A DNA stretch of 64,000 nt from Brachionus manjavacas (taxonomy: Eukaryota > Rotifera > Eurotatoria > Ploima > Brachionidae): positions 5,966,501-6,030,500 of the forward strand of contig JAHQIY010000001.1 of the NCBI GenBank assembly GCA_019054805.1. Reading direction: 5' to 3'. How positions within the stretch are numbered: position 1 is the first letter of the stretch; each line of letters opens with the position of its first letter. Below the pieces are notes generated by a model. It was not told the origin of the DNA, did not search any database, and worked only from the letters and a program-made list of their open reading frames with translations. This document shows positions 44,362 through 55,102 of the stretch, piece by piece. The position numbers were made by a program, and so were the translations under genes.

Positions 44362-47300
44362 ATGAAGCGTGATCGACGTATGCCAAAAATAAAGCGCCCA
44401 CTGATCAAGCCCTATGAATATGATAGTTATTATAATACGAAATTGACTCGGGCTTGGACTTATCTTTCTTCACCAGTAATTTGCGGAGCCCTGTTAATCA
44501 TTTTAGGTTGCTTGTCTTTAATGTGGACTAGCATTGACATATCACTCGGAACGCTGACAAGACCTTTTTTTCAAAATCCGAATAATTTTGGTGCAGGAAT
44601 ACCTTTGATCGGTAGCCCGGAACTGGCCGCTACTTGGAACGAAAACAGCATATGGCCAACTATCGGAAAGGGTATTTGGGTTGGACTAATGGTAAAAAAG
44701 CTAAACCAAAACCACATTTTAACTATTTAAAATTTTTTTTTTCCTTCAAGATGGTAGGAGCAGGAATACTTTCAATTTTGTCTAGAGGAGATGGAACCTT
44801 TGTAAGTGTATTGTCAGTTAGCATAGCTTCATGGACTACATTGGTATTCTCTCTCTATTTAATATTGTCTTCAATACTGTCAGTGCAAGTTTATCCTTAC
44901 AATAACGTGTCAAATCGAGTAAAAATTTTGATTAAAATTTTAAAATTTTTTACAATTTTTTGTCTAAGACTTATTTTCAAAATATTGAATTGGCTATGAA
45001 CAGCTTGTTGATTATTATGGGTGTGTTTGCTTTTTTTGTTTGTCTGTTTTTAGCAATTAAAAGCACTAAGTATTTAGATTATTTTAACAATGGACGAATT
45101 TGGGTAAGTTTTAAACTATTAGTTTAATTGAAGATTTAATTAATTTTTTAAGCCAAAATATAGAAGGCTTTAGTTTATAAAATTTTTCGTTTTAAGTAAG
45201 AATAAAATTATTTAAATATATATTTTTTTAATTTGAACAACACCAAATTTTATTTTAGGTGAATATTTGACAACCATTTTATTTTTTATTGAACTTAAGA
45301 AATTTTAAAATTTCATAATAATCGATCAAAATATTATTTTTATTCATGTCTAATGTATAATAAATACAGTCGATGCTTTTTTTATCCGGACCGTAAAAAA
45401 CCGGTTCGGATTATTTTTCGGAATTTCGGTAATTCCGAAAAATGTCAAAAATAAAAAAAATCCGGATAAAAAAATTTATTGATTTAAGCACAATTACAAT
45501 TAAAAGTAAAAAAAAAAAAATTTAACATTAGATATTTAACTAACTAATTAACTTTTTAGTAAACAATAATCAATATTTGATTGAGTTAAATAATTAAAAC
45601 GGAACTCAGACAGTCTCTATTTGAAATTAGATAAAAATTCAAAATAATTTTCATTCATTTTACCTTTTTCATTAAGATTTGATAATATTAAATGCTTCAA
45701 GTGCTTCACTTTAAACAACGTTTTTAGCTCCAAGTTCTTAGTTTTTAGCTTCAGTATCGATTTCAATATTTTTTTCGAAACTTGAAATTTACATTTTTTA
45801 CATTTTTTAACAATATTTTGCATAGAATTATGTGATAAAATGTAAATTTCAAGTAAAATTGAATATGTTATACAGTATGATGCAAAAGTTTAGATTTTTT
45901 TTTCTTAACAAAATAATTATTTTTACATTATTATTGGGCAGAAAAAAAAAAAAGCGTTTTTTTTCAAATTCTTTTTTTTCATCAATCCAAAATCTAAAAT
46001 TCAAAAATAAAATTATGTGAAAAAAAATCCAAAAAATATCCAAAATGAAACAATGAATGCAACTAATCTAAAAAAACGCTTCAAAAGTTTAGAAATTTTT
46101 ACTCTTTGATTTTTAAAATGGTCGTCTTTGGTGGTGTTACAAGTCAACAATCTTTTTGGCATAGATTCAATCTAATTCTTTTTATACATAGTCGGAATCT
46201 TTTACCGCTTTTTGTGTAAACCCACTTAAGTGTTCAATTGTGTTTATTCCATTTTGGCAGCCATAAATGACCATAAAATCTTAAGTATAAAAAAAAACTA
46301 GAGATGAGGTTTTGAAAGGTAGATGCTGGTTTTTTTCTTTGAGGATGTAATTTTCATCCCTAGAAGTCAGCTTCCAAGGTCTAACAGATAACATTACCAG
46401 TCTCTTCACAATGCTTATTGAATAGAAAAAAAAATTGAAAAGACACATTTTGGAGATAAATCTATAAGCCAGCCTATTCATTTTGCTTTTTATCTCCACT
46501 TGAAAGGAATGTTCTAGTTCCATTTTAAAAATTTAATTTCTTATAATTAGTTTTTGTTTTAAATTAATTAATTAAAAATATTTTATTTTGTAAAAAATAA
46601 CTTTTCTCGGTGGCCTATACTTTTTTATCACTTAAATTTACTTAAACTTATAAAAAATAAATTTTAATGTATACAACGATTTTATTAAGATAAAAAAAAT
46701 TTTTATATACAAAAGACTTTTTCAATTTTTTTTACCTTATTTTAGTCAAAAAAAAGAAGTCTATGTTAAATGCATGTGACATTTTTATAAAGTAAATCTA
46801 TTTTAATGATAAAAAGGAAAATAATAAAAATTGAAATTTTAAATAGAAATTATTTTAAAATTTTAAATAACACATATAGAATAATATAAACCTTTTATCA
46901 TAATATTTTTAGAATAAAAAAATTTAAATGGAACAAATTTTTTATTTTAATTTTTAAATTCAAATATATTTTAAGAATTTGAAATCTCAATTATATTAAA
47001 AAGCTTAAATACTACTTGAACGCCGATTTTTCTTATTATGGTTGGTATATTTAATATCAAAAGTAAGCTTTTTAATTCCGATTTGGTTGATATTTTTTGT
47101 TGTCATCTAATTTAATAATAGAGAATACGAATTTTTTTTTTCTAAACAATGATGTTTATCCTAAAATTTATTTCTCCTTCTGGGTATTGTTAAATTTCGT
47201 AAGGCATTTAAAGCATTCTGTTTAAATCAATTTTATGTAAAAGCTGTGTTATTCATACTTTTGATGATTTTTACGCTCATCAATAATAAATTTCCTTCCA

Positions 47301-47758
47301 AAAAAAATCAAAATTCGACAGAAATCTATTTTTATGCACTCTTACGCAAAAAAAGATGTATCATATGACGTAAAAATAAATTTAAGTTGGTTAATAAATT
47401 TTTTTTGATATTTAAATTTATTGATTTAAAATTTAAAGCTTAAATTTAATAAACAGGTAAGTGTCATATCGTGAAAGAGCGATTAACCCTACTTTTACTA
47501 AAATATATTGAAAAGTAAAAGTGTTTCTTAATAATTATATGATATAATTATTAAGAAATCAATGTTTTAAATTGTTAATAAATCATTTATAAATCTTGAA
47601 TTCAATAAACTCCAACGTTTTCTTCATTGATTTTAATTTCGTTCTTAAATTTTCAGGTGTATTATGGCAATTCAATTCAAAAAATGGCAATTGCCATTCT
47701 AACACCAATAATTCTAGTGATGAGGACACCAGCCTATTCGTTAACTTTAATTGAATAA
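44362..47758 (+). CDS. Four-pass membrane protein, unrecognised (4 exons)
   Basis: Exons 44362-44691, 44751-44918, 44969-45103 and 47657-47758 join in phase 0 at every junction to give 244 residues. Introns are 59, 50 and 2553 nt. A basic cytosolic N-terminus (MKRDRRMPKIKRP) precedes four hydrophobic spans at about residues 37-57, 102-121, 127-154 and 175-197. The GIWVGLM...GAGILSIL region resembles the second span of MS4A/sarcospan-type tetraspan proteins. The CCG motif and large Cys-rich loop of true tetraspanins are absent. The last exon (VYYGNSIQK...) fits by frame and splice signals but has no homology check, so the C-terminus is less certain. The long final intron is filled with pogo-like and Tc1-like relics. 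Function unknown. Confidence 0.7.
45367..45823 (-). mobile_element. pogo-like DNA transposon relic in an intron
   Basis: TA-CAGTCGATGC at 45365-45376 starts a terminal repeat with nested TCCGGA/TCCGG and CCGGTTCGG words. The minus-strand frame 45823-45617 (68 codons, Lys/Leu-rich, ending NYFEFLSNF) lies where a pogo/Tigger C-terminal tail would be, in the same layout as the relic at 22065-22400. Catalytic parts are missing. Confidence 0.45.
45873..46622 (-). mobile_element. Internally deleted Tc1/mariner element
   Basis: TA-CAGTATGATGCAAAAG starts at 45871 and marks one end. On the minus strand, remnants in order are an N-terminal helix region (AYRFISKM, near 46475), the Tc1 linker PWKLTSRDENYILKEK, then, after a large internal deletion, NGINTIEHLSGFTQKAV (the D-LNPIEHLW region) and ESMPKRLLTCNTTK (the SMPxR...KG end). 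The frame is broken by stops. The far end is probably near the GGCCTATACTTTTTTA at 46611-46626. The element sits in the last intron of the four-pass membrane gene. Confidence 0.75.
47524..47558. repeat. Perfect 16-bp hairpin
   Basis: TTTCTTAATAATTATA (47524-47539) and its exact reverse complement (47543-47558) are separated by three bases, within the last intron of the four-pass gene, about 100 bases before the acceptor. Confidence 0.6.
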
Positions 47759-48180
47759 TTTCGCATTAAAAAATAATATTTAAAATTATTTTTTAAAATC
47801 ACTCAAAAAAAAATTTTGATTATTTTATTTTATTTTTTTTGTTTTCATTGCATTTTATAAGACCAAGAAAAAAGTCCCATCGCCAAATACCTGTCATTAC
47901 CTCATTGATTACAAACCATACCAGATCAAAAATAGCCAGCTAATTATTAGACAATTTTAACTTATTCTTTAGCATAGACAGTGCCATTTTTCCAAATGGT
48001 TCAACCCGACCAGTCCCTTTGGTATTGAAAATCCTTGCTAACTTCTAATCTAAATTTTGCCTAAATTAAATTAACTTTAATTCTAATTTTGCACGCACAA
48101 AATATTTCAAATTTGAACCTAAAATTTCATTTGCATTTAGTCTAAATTTAAATTTATCAATTCAAATAAAAAATACATAA

Positions 48181-50506
48181 ATGGATCCGGATGGTTCATA
48201 TCAACCAATTAATGATTATGTCGAAATTCAGACCATCTATGACTCTAGCTTTGAATGCGCCATAACAACAGCAAGCTTTGACGACACCCAGGAGTTGTTC
48301 TGGACTGGAAACAACGAGGTACCATCCACTCAAACATAAACTTGTTTTACCCGCTTCATTTTTGCTATCCATAGGGACGTGTCACATCCTACTACAGCAC
48401 TGGTCTGTCCAAATACACATCTTTTGTGGTCAAACCGGGCCCCAACCGCGACATCAAACAACTCTTTCCATCTGTCAACAACGACATCTACGTTCTCACA
48501 TCAGACACTTTGTTTAACTATTCTAAATTCGGAGTGAACAATTTTCGGCACTCAGAGGTCTCCTTTCAGAACTTGCAATGCTTATTTCTGAACCAGCAGC
48601 AGCGATTCTTTATGGGCGGCTTCTGCGACTTTATCTACGACTTTGACATAGACAGGCTCAGGATCCTCAGACAATTAAGCATATCTGACGAACAGTCCGA
48701 CTGCATCCTCATTAAATCAACCTCACCAGATCACAGCTCAAAAAATGGCATCCTTTTCACCGGCTCATCAAATGGTAAAATAATACTACGCGATACATTC
48801 ACTCTAAAATCAATTCATAAATTTCACCCACATAGTGGCAGTTTGTCCGATTTTGACATTCAAGGAAACAATTTGGTCTCATGCGGGTTCTCACAGACCC
48901 GAACAGGTAATTTATGTGTGGACAGATTTGTGATGATTTATGACCTGAGGATGATGCGGGCGCTTAGTCCAGTACAAATGCTTATTGAGCCAGTTTTTCT
49001 GCACTATATCCCGGGTTTTAGCAGCTTGGTGGCAGTGGCGTCCCAATCGGGCTGCTTTCAGCTGGTCGATACTAGTCTGATGTCCACACCGTCACCGTTT
49101 TACCAGGCCCAGTGTCTGGTACCTGGTCTGGCTACCACATTTTCCAAGTCAAGTAACTCGCAGTTTTTCGCCTTTGGTCACTCGACAGGCTCAATACATC
49201 TCTTTAGTAACTCAGATAGTGGGTTTTTTAATGACTTTTCGAATCCGACTTATTTCGCTGATCCGGTAAGTCTTTTGAAACTGTCGTCCCTAAAGCCAGA
49301 ACTTTCTTTTTATATTTTCTTTTGGTTTTTAAGCATTTTCTTAAATTTTTAAATATGAATTAAAAAAAGAGATAAAAAAGATAATCTTGGGGACAGAGTT
49401 AATTAGGTTAAAAATTCCGTTTTCTCAAATTTTATTTACAAAAATTTTCAAAGTTAATAGTTCAGGTTGTATATTAATAGAATTTTTAATTGATTTAAAA
49501 ATTTCTTAAATAAAATTAATTTATTTATTAAAATAATTAATAGTTAAATGTTTATTTTGAATTAAAAGAAAATTAACAGAACCGATGAATGAAAAAATCG
49601 TTTAATTTTTTTGATTCAGATTGTTTGAATTTAATTTATTTTTAATCATTATAAAAATAATTAATATTAAAAAAACAATAGTTAGGTTTTATGAAATTTA
49701 AATTGAAAAAAATACTTAATTTTTGATAAATTAAAATAAAAGGTTGCAAAATATTTTTAAAAAATCTTTTTTAGGGGTAATCAAGAAAAAAAAATGATAT
49801 TTTTTGCACATTTATTAATTATAGAACAGAAACAGAATTTTAATTTTTCAATCAATTTTTTAAGTTAAAATTTTATCTGATTTTAAAATAAAAAAGGTTT
49901 TAAGTGAGACGAAAATTTTGTTACCAATAAAATCATCATATGTCTAAGCATTAATTTTTTTGAGTAACCAAAAGATAGATTTCTCAAAATATTTAAAATT
50001 CCTTAAAAACCAATTCAAAAATTCTTAGGGTTAGTAATTTGCTCTTACAAGGTAAAATTTTTCGTTGGATTTATTTTGTAGAAATATCAAAAATTTAATT
50101 AATTAATTTAAATATTTAAATTATTTTGAATAATTTTTTTCTTAAGCCCGAGCTGAATCCAGAAGGATTCATTGACATAAATCATGAGATGGCACCGATC
50201 TCGAGCGTACCAGTGCCTGTGACTAACCAAGTGGTAGCGTCAAAATGGCACTCCAAAGACACCGATTCCAGGTACAGACCAACGCCGAAGATTAACGTTG
50301 AGCTAACTGACAGCGCAAGAGTCATCCAAAACATAATGTCGGTACCGAACAAGCTCGATCTGAAGCGAAATGAGATTTTTAATAATGACTATGAGAAAAT
50401 GCTTGGTCAATTGGAAGAGGAGTCGTCCAAGACTTCCATTAGTTTGGAAGATCTATACAAAGAGTTAGCAAGCAATCAAACAAACAACAATGACACAAAT
50501 GAATAG
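48181..50506 (+). CDS. PAN2: PAN2-like protein reduced to WD40 domain and linker (3 exons)
   Basis: PAN2 is the catalytic subunit of the PAN2-PAN3 deadenylase. Exons 48181-48318, 48375-49265 and 50147-50506 join in phase 0 across introns of 56 and 881 nt to give 462 residues. The WD40 part matches PAN2 closely: SGSLSDFDIQGNNLVSCGFS, TGNLCVDRFVMIYDLRMMRA, FLHYIPGFSSLVAVASQSG, and FFAFGHSTGSIHLFS. The linker PISSVPVPVTNQVVASKW corresponds to PLSLIPVPLTTDTLLSDW in human PAN2. The frame then ends within about 90 residues, followed by an AATAAA at 50579-50584. The pseudo-UCH domain and the DEDD exonuclease (together over 600 residues in usual PAN2) are missing, and nothing like them occurs before the next gene. 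The exons are much GC-richer than their neighbours. It is either a truncated paralogue acting as a PAN3-binding scaffold, or half of a split gene. The symbol names the family, not a proven deadenylase. Confidence 0.85.
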
Positions 50507-50578
50507 GATTTTTTTTCTTAAACGATATTTTCTATTTTAAAAATTTTTTTTTATTTTTTTAAATTTTTTAAAATTATA

Positions 50579-50584
50579 AATAAA
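50579..50584 (+). terminator. AATAAA poly(A) signal of the PAN2-like gene
   Basis: It lies 72 bases after the stop at 50506 and supports the gene truly ending there. Confidence 0.55.
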
Positions 50585-51091
50585 GAGTTTTAGAAATGTG
50601 TTTTATTCTTGTAAAAATCATATCAGAACTCGTAATAAAGTTCGATTAGTACTGATTAGTAAAAAACAATTTTATTCCAAAATTAAATTCAGGGAGTTTT
50701 TTGGAGATCGAATAAAATATTATTGTATCTATCACTAAGATCTAAGAAAATTCTCAATCAGTTAATAAAATATTTTTTTTCAACCCCTAGATCTCTTAGT
50801 TTATCTTTTATTCTTAACATAAGTCGTTTAAAAAATTTTACTTCTGTCTCGTATTTATTATATTTTAAATTCTATTTCTCTTGTGGATCTCAGAATAAAG
50901 TCAACCTTAGAATTCACCCTAAGTAAAGTCTATTTTGTTTTTGTAATTTTTTTTCAAATTTAGTAAGATTTTTTAATTTGAAAAAAAAATGGAAAAATAC
51001 AAAAATTTAGTAGAATTTTTTGTAGATTTTTTTAATTAAAATGCAAAAAATATGATTTTCATAAGCATTTCTTAAAATTTTTGTAGATAGA

Positions 51092-51595
51092 ATGAGTGAA
51101 GCAAAGGTAGAGATAGCCAAAACTAGACAACCTGGTGACGACATTATAGCCAAATTAGTCGATGAAGAAAAAGAAAAATATCGATCGATTCCGAAAGGAA
51201 AATTTAAATCTGGCCGAATTTGGAAAGAAGCAAATCATAAGTAATGATATGATTTTAATATATTTTTTTATTCTTAATTCATTTATCCGTTTAGGTTTTC
51301 TGATTTAGTATTACAAAATTCGCACAGATCTTCTTGGAAGAAAAAGATGGAACTAAAGAATCATAAGAAAGAATTGAAAAGCTACGAAAATCGCTTGAAA
51401 GAAGAAAAAAAGGAAAAAAAACTTGAATTGGTTCGACGTCAAAAGATTAATGAAGAGCGTCGAAAGGAAAATGAACGGAAGGCTGAAATTGTTCAAACTG
51501 TTAAGAATAAAGCCAAATTGAAAAGAATCAAGAAAAAGATGCTCCGTAAAGTTGCTGCTGCTAAAAAGAGCAAAAATAAAAAACCCCAAAATTAA
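51092..51595 (+). CDS. CCDC86: CCDC86/Cgr1-type ribosome biogenesis protein (2 exons)
   Basis: Exon 1 (51092-51240) and exon 2 (51295-51595) join in phase 2 across a 54-nt intron to give 149 residues. The Cgr1 signature is unmistakable: IPKGKFKSGRIWKEANHK, FSDLV, SSWKKKMELK, then a charged coiled coil (NRLKEEKKEKK...) and NERKAEIVQTVKNKAKLKRI followed by KKKMLRK. The yeast member Cgr1 is a nucleolar protein needed for 60S subunit processing, and human CCDC86 is nucleolar and perichromosomal. It is shorter than the human protein because the long acidic N-terminal region is absent; only the conserved C-terminal Cgr1 domain is present. TTTTTGTAG five bases before the ATG could be a 5'-UTR or spliced-leader acceptor. 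Confidence 0.93.
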
Positions 51596-52794
51596 AAAAT
51601 TATAAATAAAAAAATTTAAATTTAATTTAGTTTCTTTTATTAAATCATTTAATTTATTTTGGGTGTTGAAGTATGATTTCCCGGATTATTTTAATATAAA
51701 CACAAACAAAAACTCCAGTTTTAAAGTGTTTAAAAGAGTCTCTTGTGGCGATATTGTCCGTTTTTATCTCTAAAACAAACACAATACAGGTTTAAAATTT
51801 AACACCTTCTTTCTTTGTTATCTAAAACAAAATAGAACATATTAATAGCTTGTTTAAACAAAAGAGCCAGCATGAGCCTGATTAATTCTTTTATCTATTT
51901 TAATACTCTAGTTACAAAATTGTTATGCAAAATATAATTTATTTAGGTCTTTATCTATTTTTATACTCTAATCATACCGATAACCTTAATTTATTATTAC
52001 AATTAATAATTGCGATTATTTCTTGATTTAGTTGGAAATTTTAGAAAAACATAAGCATTCTTACATAAAAAAAATTTATTTTATAATTTTTTTAGAAAAT
52101 CTTTTCAAATATTTTATATTAAAACCCCAACATTTGATCTCTCTTGATTATAAAGCTATTAATTTATATTAAATAAAAATTCAAAATATTTTTATCCATT
52201 ATTTTTAAAATATTAGTTCAATTATATTTCTAATTTTCTTTAAATTATTTATTTATTTAGTTTATATAACGCCAATTCTAAAGGTATCTCATTAAAAAGA
52301 AAAAACGAAGAAAAAACAATTTAGATAAATTAATAAATATTTTTACTGCTGAAAGGTTTTTTTTGAACTAATCTTGATAAATTACACATAAAAAACGAAA
52401 ATTTTTTTTAATTGATTAATCATAATAATTTTTTATTCTAAATTCAAGTTCAAATTATAATTTGAACATAATTCATGCCATGGTTAATTCGATTTTTGAT
52501 AATTTCTTGATTTCATTAAAATGATCAATTTTTTTTGTTCTTGAATTAATGATTTTGATTTTGAAATTGATTTTCATTGAACTTTCTTTTAATATTTAAT
52601 AATGATTAAGCCGGCTATGAATAAAAATTTTCAAATATCAATTTTTTTTTTTTTTGAAAATTATCTTGGGAACATCCAGGGACTAAGCCGAACGACATAA
52701 CACCTTGTTTTCAATCATTTTGCTCAATTTAAATTCAAGTTAAATAACAATTGATAATAAAAGAAGTTGTCAATATTTTCAATTTAATTTTAAA
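51596..52794. other. AT-rich intergenic stretch
   Basis: No supported gene. On the minus strand near 51720-51890, TTTGTTTTAG acceptors bound short frames that can be joined into about 35 codons ending RDKNGQYRHKRLF; I could not decide whether this is the 3' end of a small gene. The rest is A/T-rich. Confidence 0.4.
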
Positions 52795-53050
52795 ATAAAA
52801 ATAATAATAATAATCGCAAGCGATTATGTATTCCGGTTCCTGGAACTATATGGAATGTGGTATCTTTTCCAACTTATTCTTAAACTCATTTACAGATTTA
52901 AAGTGAACAATATCTGCTGGTAACATGTTCCATAGGCTTATCACACTGTTGGTAAATAAGTTGAATCTCTGGTTGCAATTTCTTACTACTTGTATTTGAA
53001 ATGAGTACTGGACTATAACTGTTTTGGGGGTATGAAACCAATTAACCGAA
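52795..53050 (-). mobile_element. LINE 3' end with (ATT)n tail, copy 1
   Basis: On the minus strand the frame ends ...RNCNQRFNLFTNSVISLWNM, then LPADIVHFKSVNEFKNKLEKI and PHSI-stop, the C-terminal tail of a CR1/Jockey-type reverse transcriptase. About 45 bases of 3' UTR (with CCGGAATACAT) follow, then (ATT)n (AATAAT on the plus strand at 52795-52814). 5'-truncated. Confidence 0.8.
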
Positions 53051-53399
53051 GATGAAGATTATCAAATTAAAATTATCTAAATCCATCACTAGAAAAATAA
53101 TTAGAGTAAATAAAGCAAAGAATATGCAATTTTAAAAAATTCAAATTTAATTCTTTTATTTGTTGAAAATAAAACTGATACACTTTTAAAATTTAAACAT
53201 TATATTATTTTGATTAAGTGCTTTTTTTTGCTATATTTATATTAAGTCTTCCTCTTAAAAGTTTTTTATAATTCGTAGCTTTTTTAGTTTGTTTATATTG
53301 TCATATTTAATAAGAAATTTAGCGGTATTGCCAATGAGACAATCTCGTTGGGTTCTAGAATGGGATCTGATATACAGGCATACTTAAAAAACTTATCTA

Positions 53400-53456
53400 C
53401 ATTCTCTATTTAATTTATTTACTTAATTATTTAATAACTCCTTCAGATAAAAATTT
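53400..53456 (-). repeat. Dispersed short repeat family A, weak copy
   Basis: On the minus strand TTTTATCTGAAGGAGTTATT is followed by an A-rich tail with AAATAAAT. The second hairpin arm is lost. Confidence 0.4.
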
Positions 53457-53881
53457 AACAAAAATCGAAAGAAAAGACAGATTAACTTTCATTCAGTTTT
53501 TTTTAAATATTTGATTTTTTCACTTTCTGGCGACTTAATTTATTTATTTATAGCAATTGAAAGTTATCATATGATTTTTGTGGAAAAAGTAGTAGGTTAA
53601 GGAAAAAAATTTAATAGGACAGTAATAGCTAATATTTTTTTATTGAAACCTTTTTCAAAATTGTTCAGCTAGTATTTTAACAAGCAAAGGTGTTTTAGCC
53701 GGACTGTTTGGAAGCTAGTTGTTTCCTTTGAGTCCCGTTTAAGCTAAGTACTTTATTGAGAAAAAAAAATTTAAAAATCATACTCGTATTTTAATTTCCT
53801 TGTAAAAACATTGAAGTTAGGCAAAAATCCAATAAAAAGTTCTTAAAATTTAATTTTAGATTTGATAAACCAAAAAAATAC

Positions 53882-53887
<6 letters not shown>

Positions 53888-53948
<61 letters not shown>

Positions 53949-54480
53949 CTTGAGCTTTAATGTATTCCGGTCCCCCAAACTACATGGAATGTGGGATATA
54001 CTTTAAGATAGCTCCTTACAATAAATTAAACCATATTATTTTATAATAAGGGACAAAAACAATGAGTAGACAATAATTAAATAATTAATTTTAAATTTAA
54101 GTTATGAATAAACTTAACAGAATTAAAAAAACAATTTACAGAAAGCATCTTATTTATCAACCAGTACTGCAGAATAAGCTCACCCCTCATAATCCTATCT
54201 TCTACTGATGCTCAATTGAACCTTGCTGAGCATTCCTCATAATTTAGGTCTCTCACTGCTTGCACCAATCTATTTGCTCCCCATTGCGCAGATTCCCAAA
54301 CTTTAATAACTTTAATAGCCTAATGCAGTCTTACCAACGATATGTACAAAGTGCAGACTGTTTAAACAGATTGATACTTGAATAACTTCTGAACAATACC
54401 CAAAATTTGATTTGCTTTGGTGGCTGCCTTCTGAACTTGATTTTCTCACTTGGGATCATTAGATAACATAAAGATTCATT
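53888..54480 (-). mobile_element. LINE 3' end with long (ATT)n tail, copy 2
   Basis: The plus-strand (AAT)n run at 53888-53949 is the tail. On the minus strand the ORF remnant reads KAATKANQILGIVQKLFKY, LYISLVRLH, VWESAQWGANRLVQAVRDLN, YEECSARFN and RIMRGELILQYW. These are the family blocks KAxxKANxMLGxIxRxF, LYKSLVRPHLEY, VQRRATKLV--LRxLxYEERL and RRxRGDLIxxY. It ends KYIPHSM-stop with the same 3' UTR as copy 1. Frames are broken by several stops. The two copies share their 3' UTR and belong to one family. Confidence 0.8.
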
Positions 54481-54568
54481 TTTGAAAAAATTAGTGATTA
54501 TTTCTTTAGCTATAAAAATTTTAATAGATTCATAAATATTAATTTTCAAAATTTTATTCCAATTTTAT

Positions 54569-54780
54569 TTATAGTGTCAATCTGCTTAAGGGTTTAACCC
54601 AAACTGCAAATGATGCAGGAAATCTAAAAGTCTCAGAGATCATATCATTCCAGCCATGACTAGAATATTGAATGTATATGCATCTAGCGGCTCTACATGG
54701 TTTAGTTCCGAAATGTGGTGCCCAAAACAAAAGCACTTTATGCTTAGGAAAATTCCCAAAATTAATGCAAATAGTTACTT
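54569..54780 (-). mobile_element. Fragment of another LINE ORF C-terminus
   Basis: The minus-strand frame reads about 65 codons without a stop: LLFWAPHFGTKPCRAARCIY, then HGWNDMISETFRFPASFAVW and VKPLSRLTL-stop. The R--YxxHxWNxxxxxxRxPxSFxxxKxxL arrangement matches the C-terminal tails of Jockey/CR1-type LINE proteins, but differs from the family of the neighbouring copies. It could also be an unrelated ORF. Confidence 0.45.
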
Positions 54781-55102
54781 ATTGACTAGAATTTTTAATT
54801 TTATCTTTTTAAATATTTTTTTTAATCTTTAAAAAAATATTTTAGAATAATAAAAGGTGGGATAACAAACATTTTTACTAAATCTTTTTTAAAAAAATCA
54901 AGTTTCAGGCTAGATAATACTTTAGCCAAACCAGCATTTGATTTCAAATAATTAAAAGTATTATTTTTTTCATAATTTTTTTATTTAAATAAAATATATT
55001 CTAAAAATTTTTTTAAAAATATTTCGACCGGTTTAAAAGACTTAAAGTCCATCTGTACATTCTTTGACACTGTTTAATTTCAACAACAAAAAAAAAGGAT
55101 TC

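Noticed and set aside
50723-50926. 67-codon frame between the PAN2-like gene and CCDC86
   Set aside because: Considered as a missing PAN2 exon, but it has no UCH or exonuclease motif and no splice signals.
51720-51890. Minus-strand mini-gene ending RDKNGQYRHKRLF
   Set aside because: Two alternative exon joins are equally good, upstream exons are not found and no family is recognised; too uncertain to list as a gene.
54331-54549. 72-codon minus-strand frame
   Set aside because: It is in another frame across the decayed LINE copy; the LINE blocks explain this DNA better.
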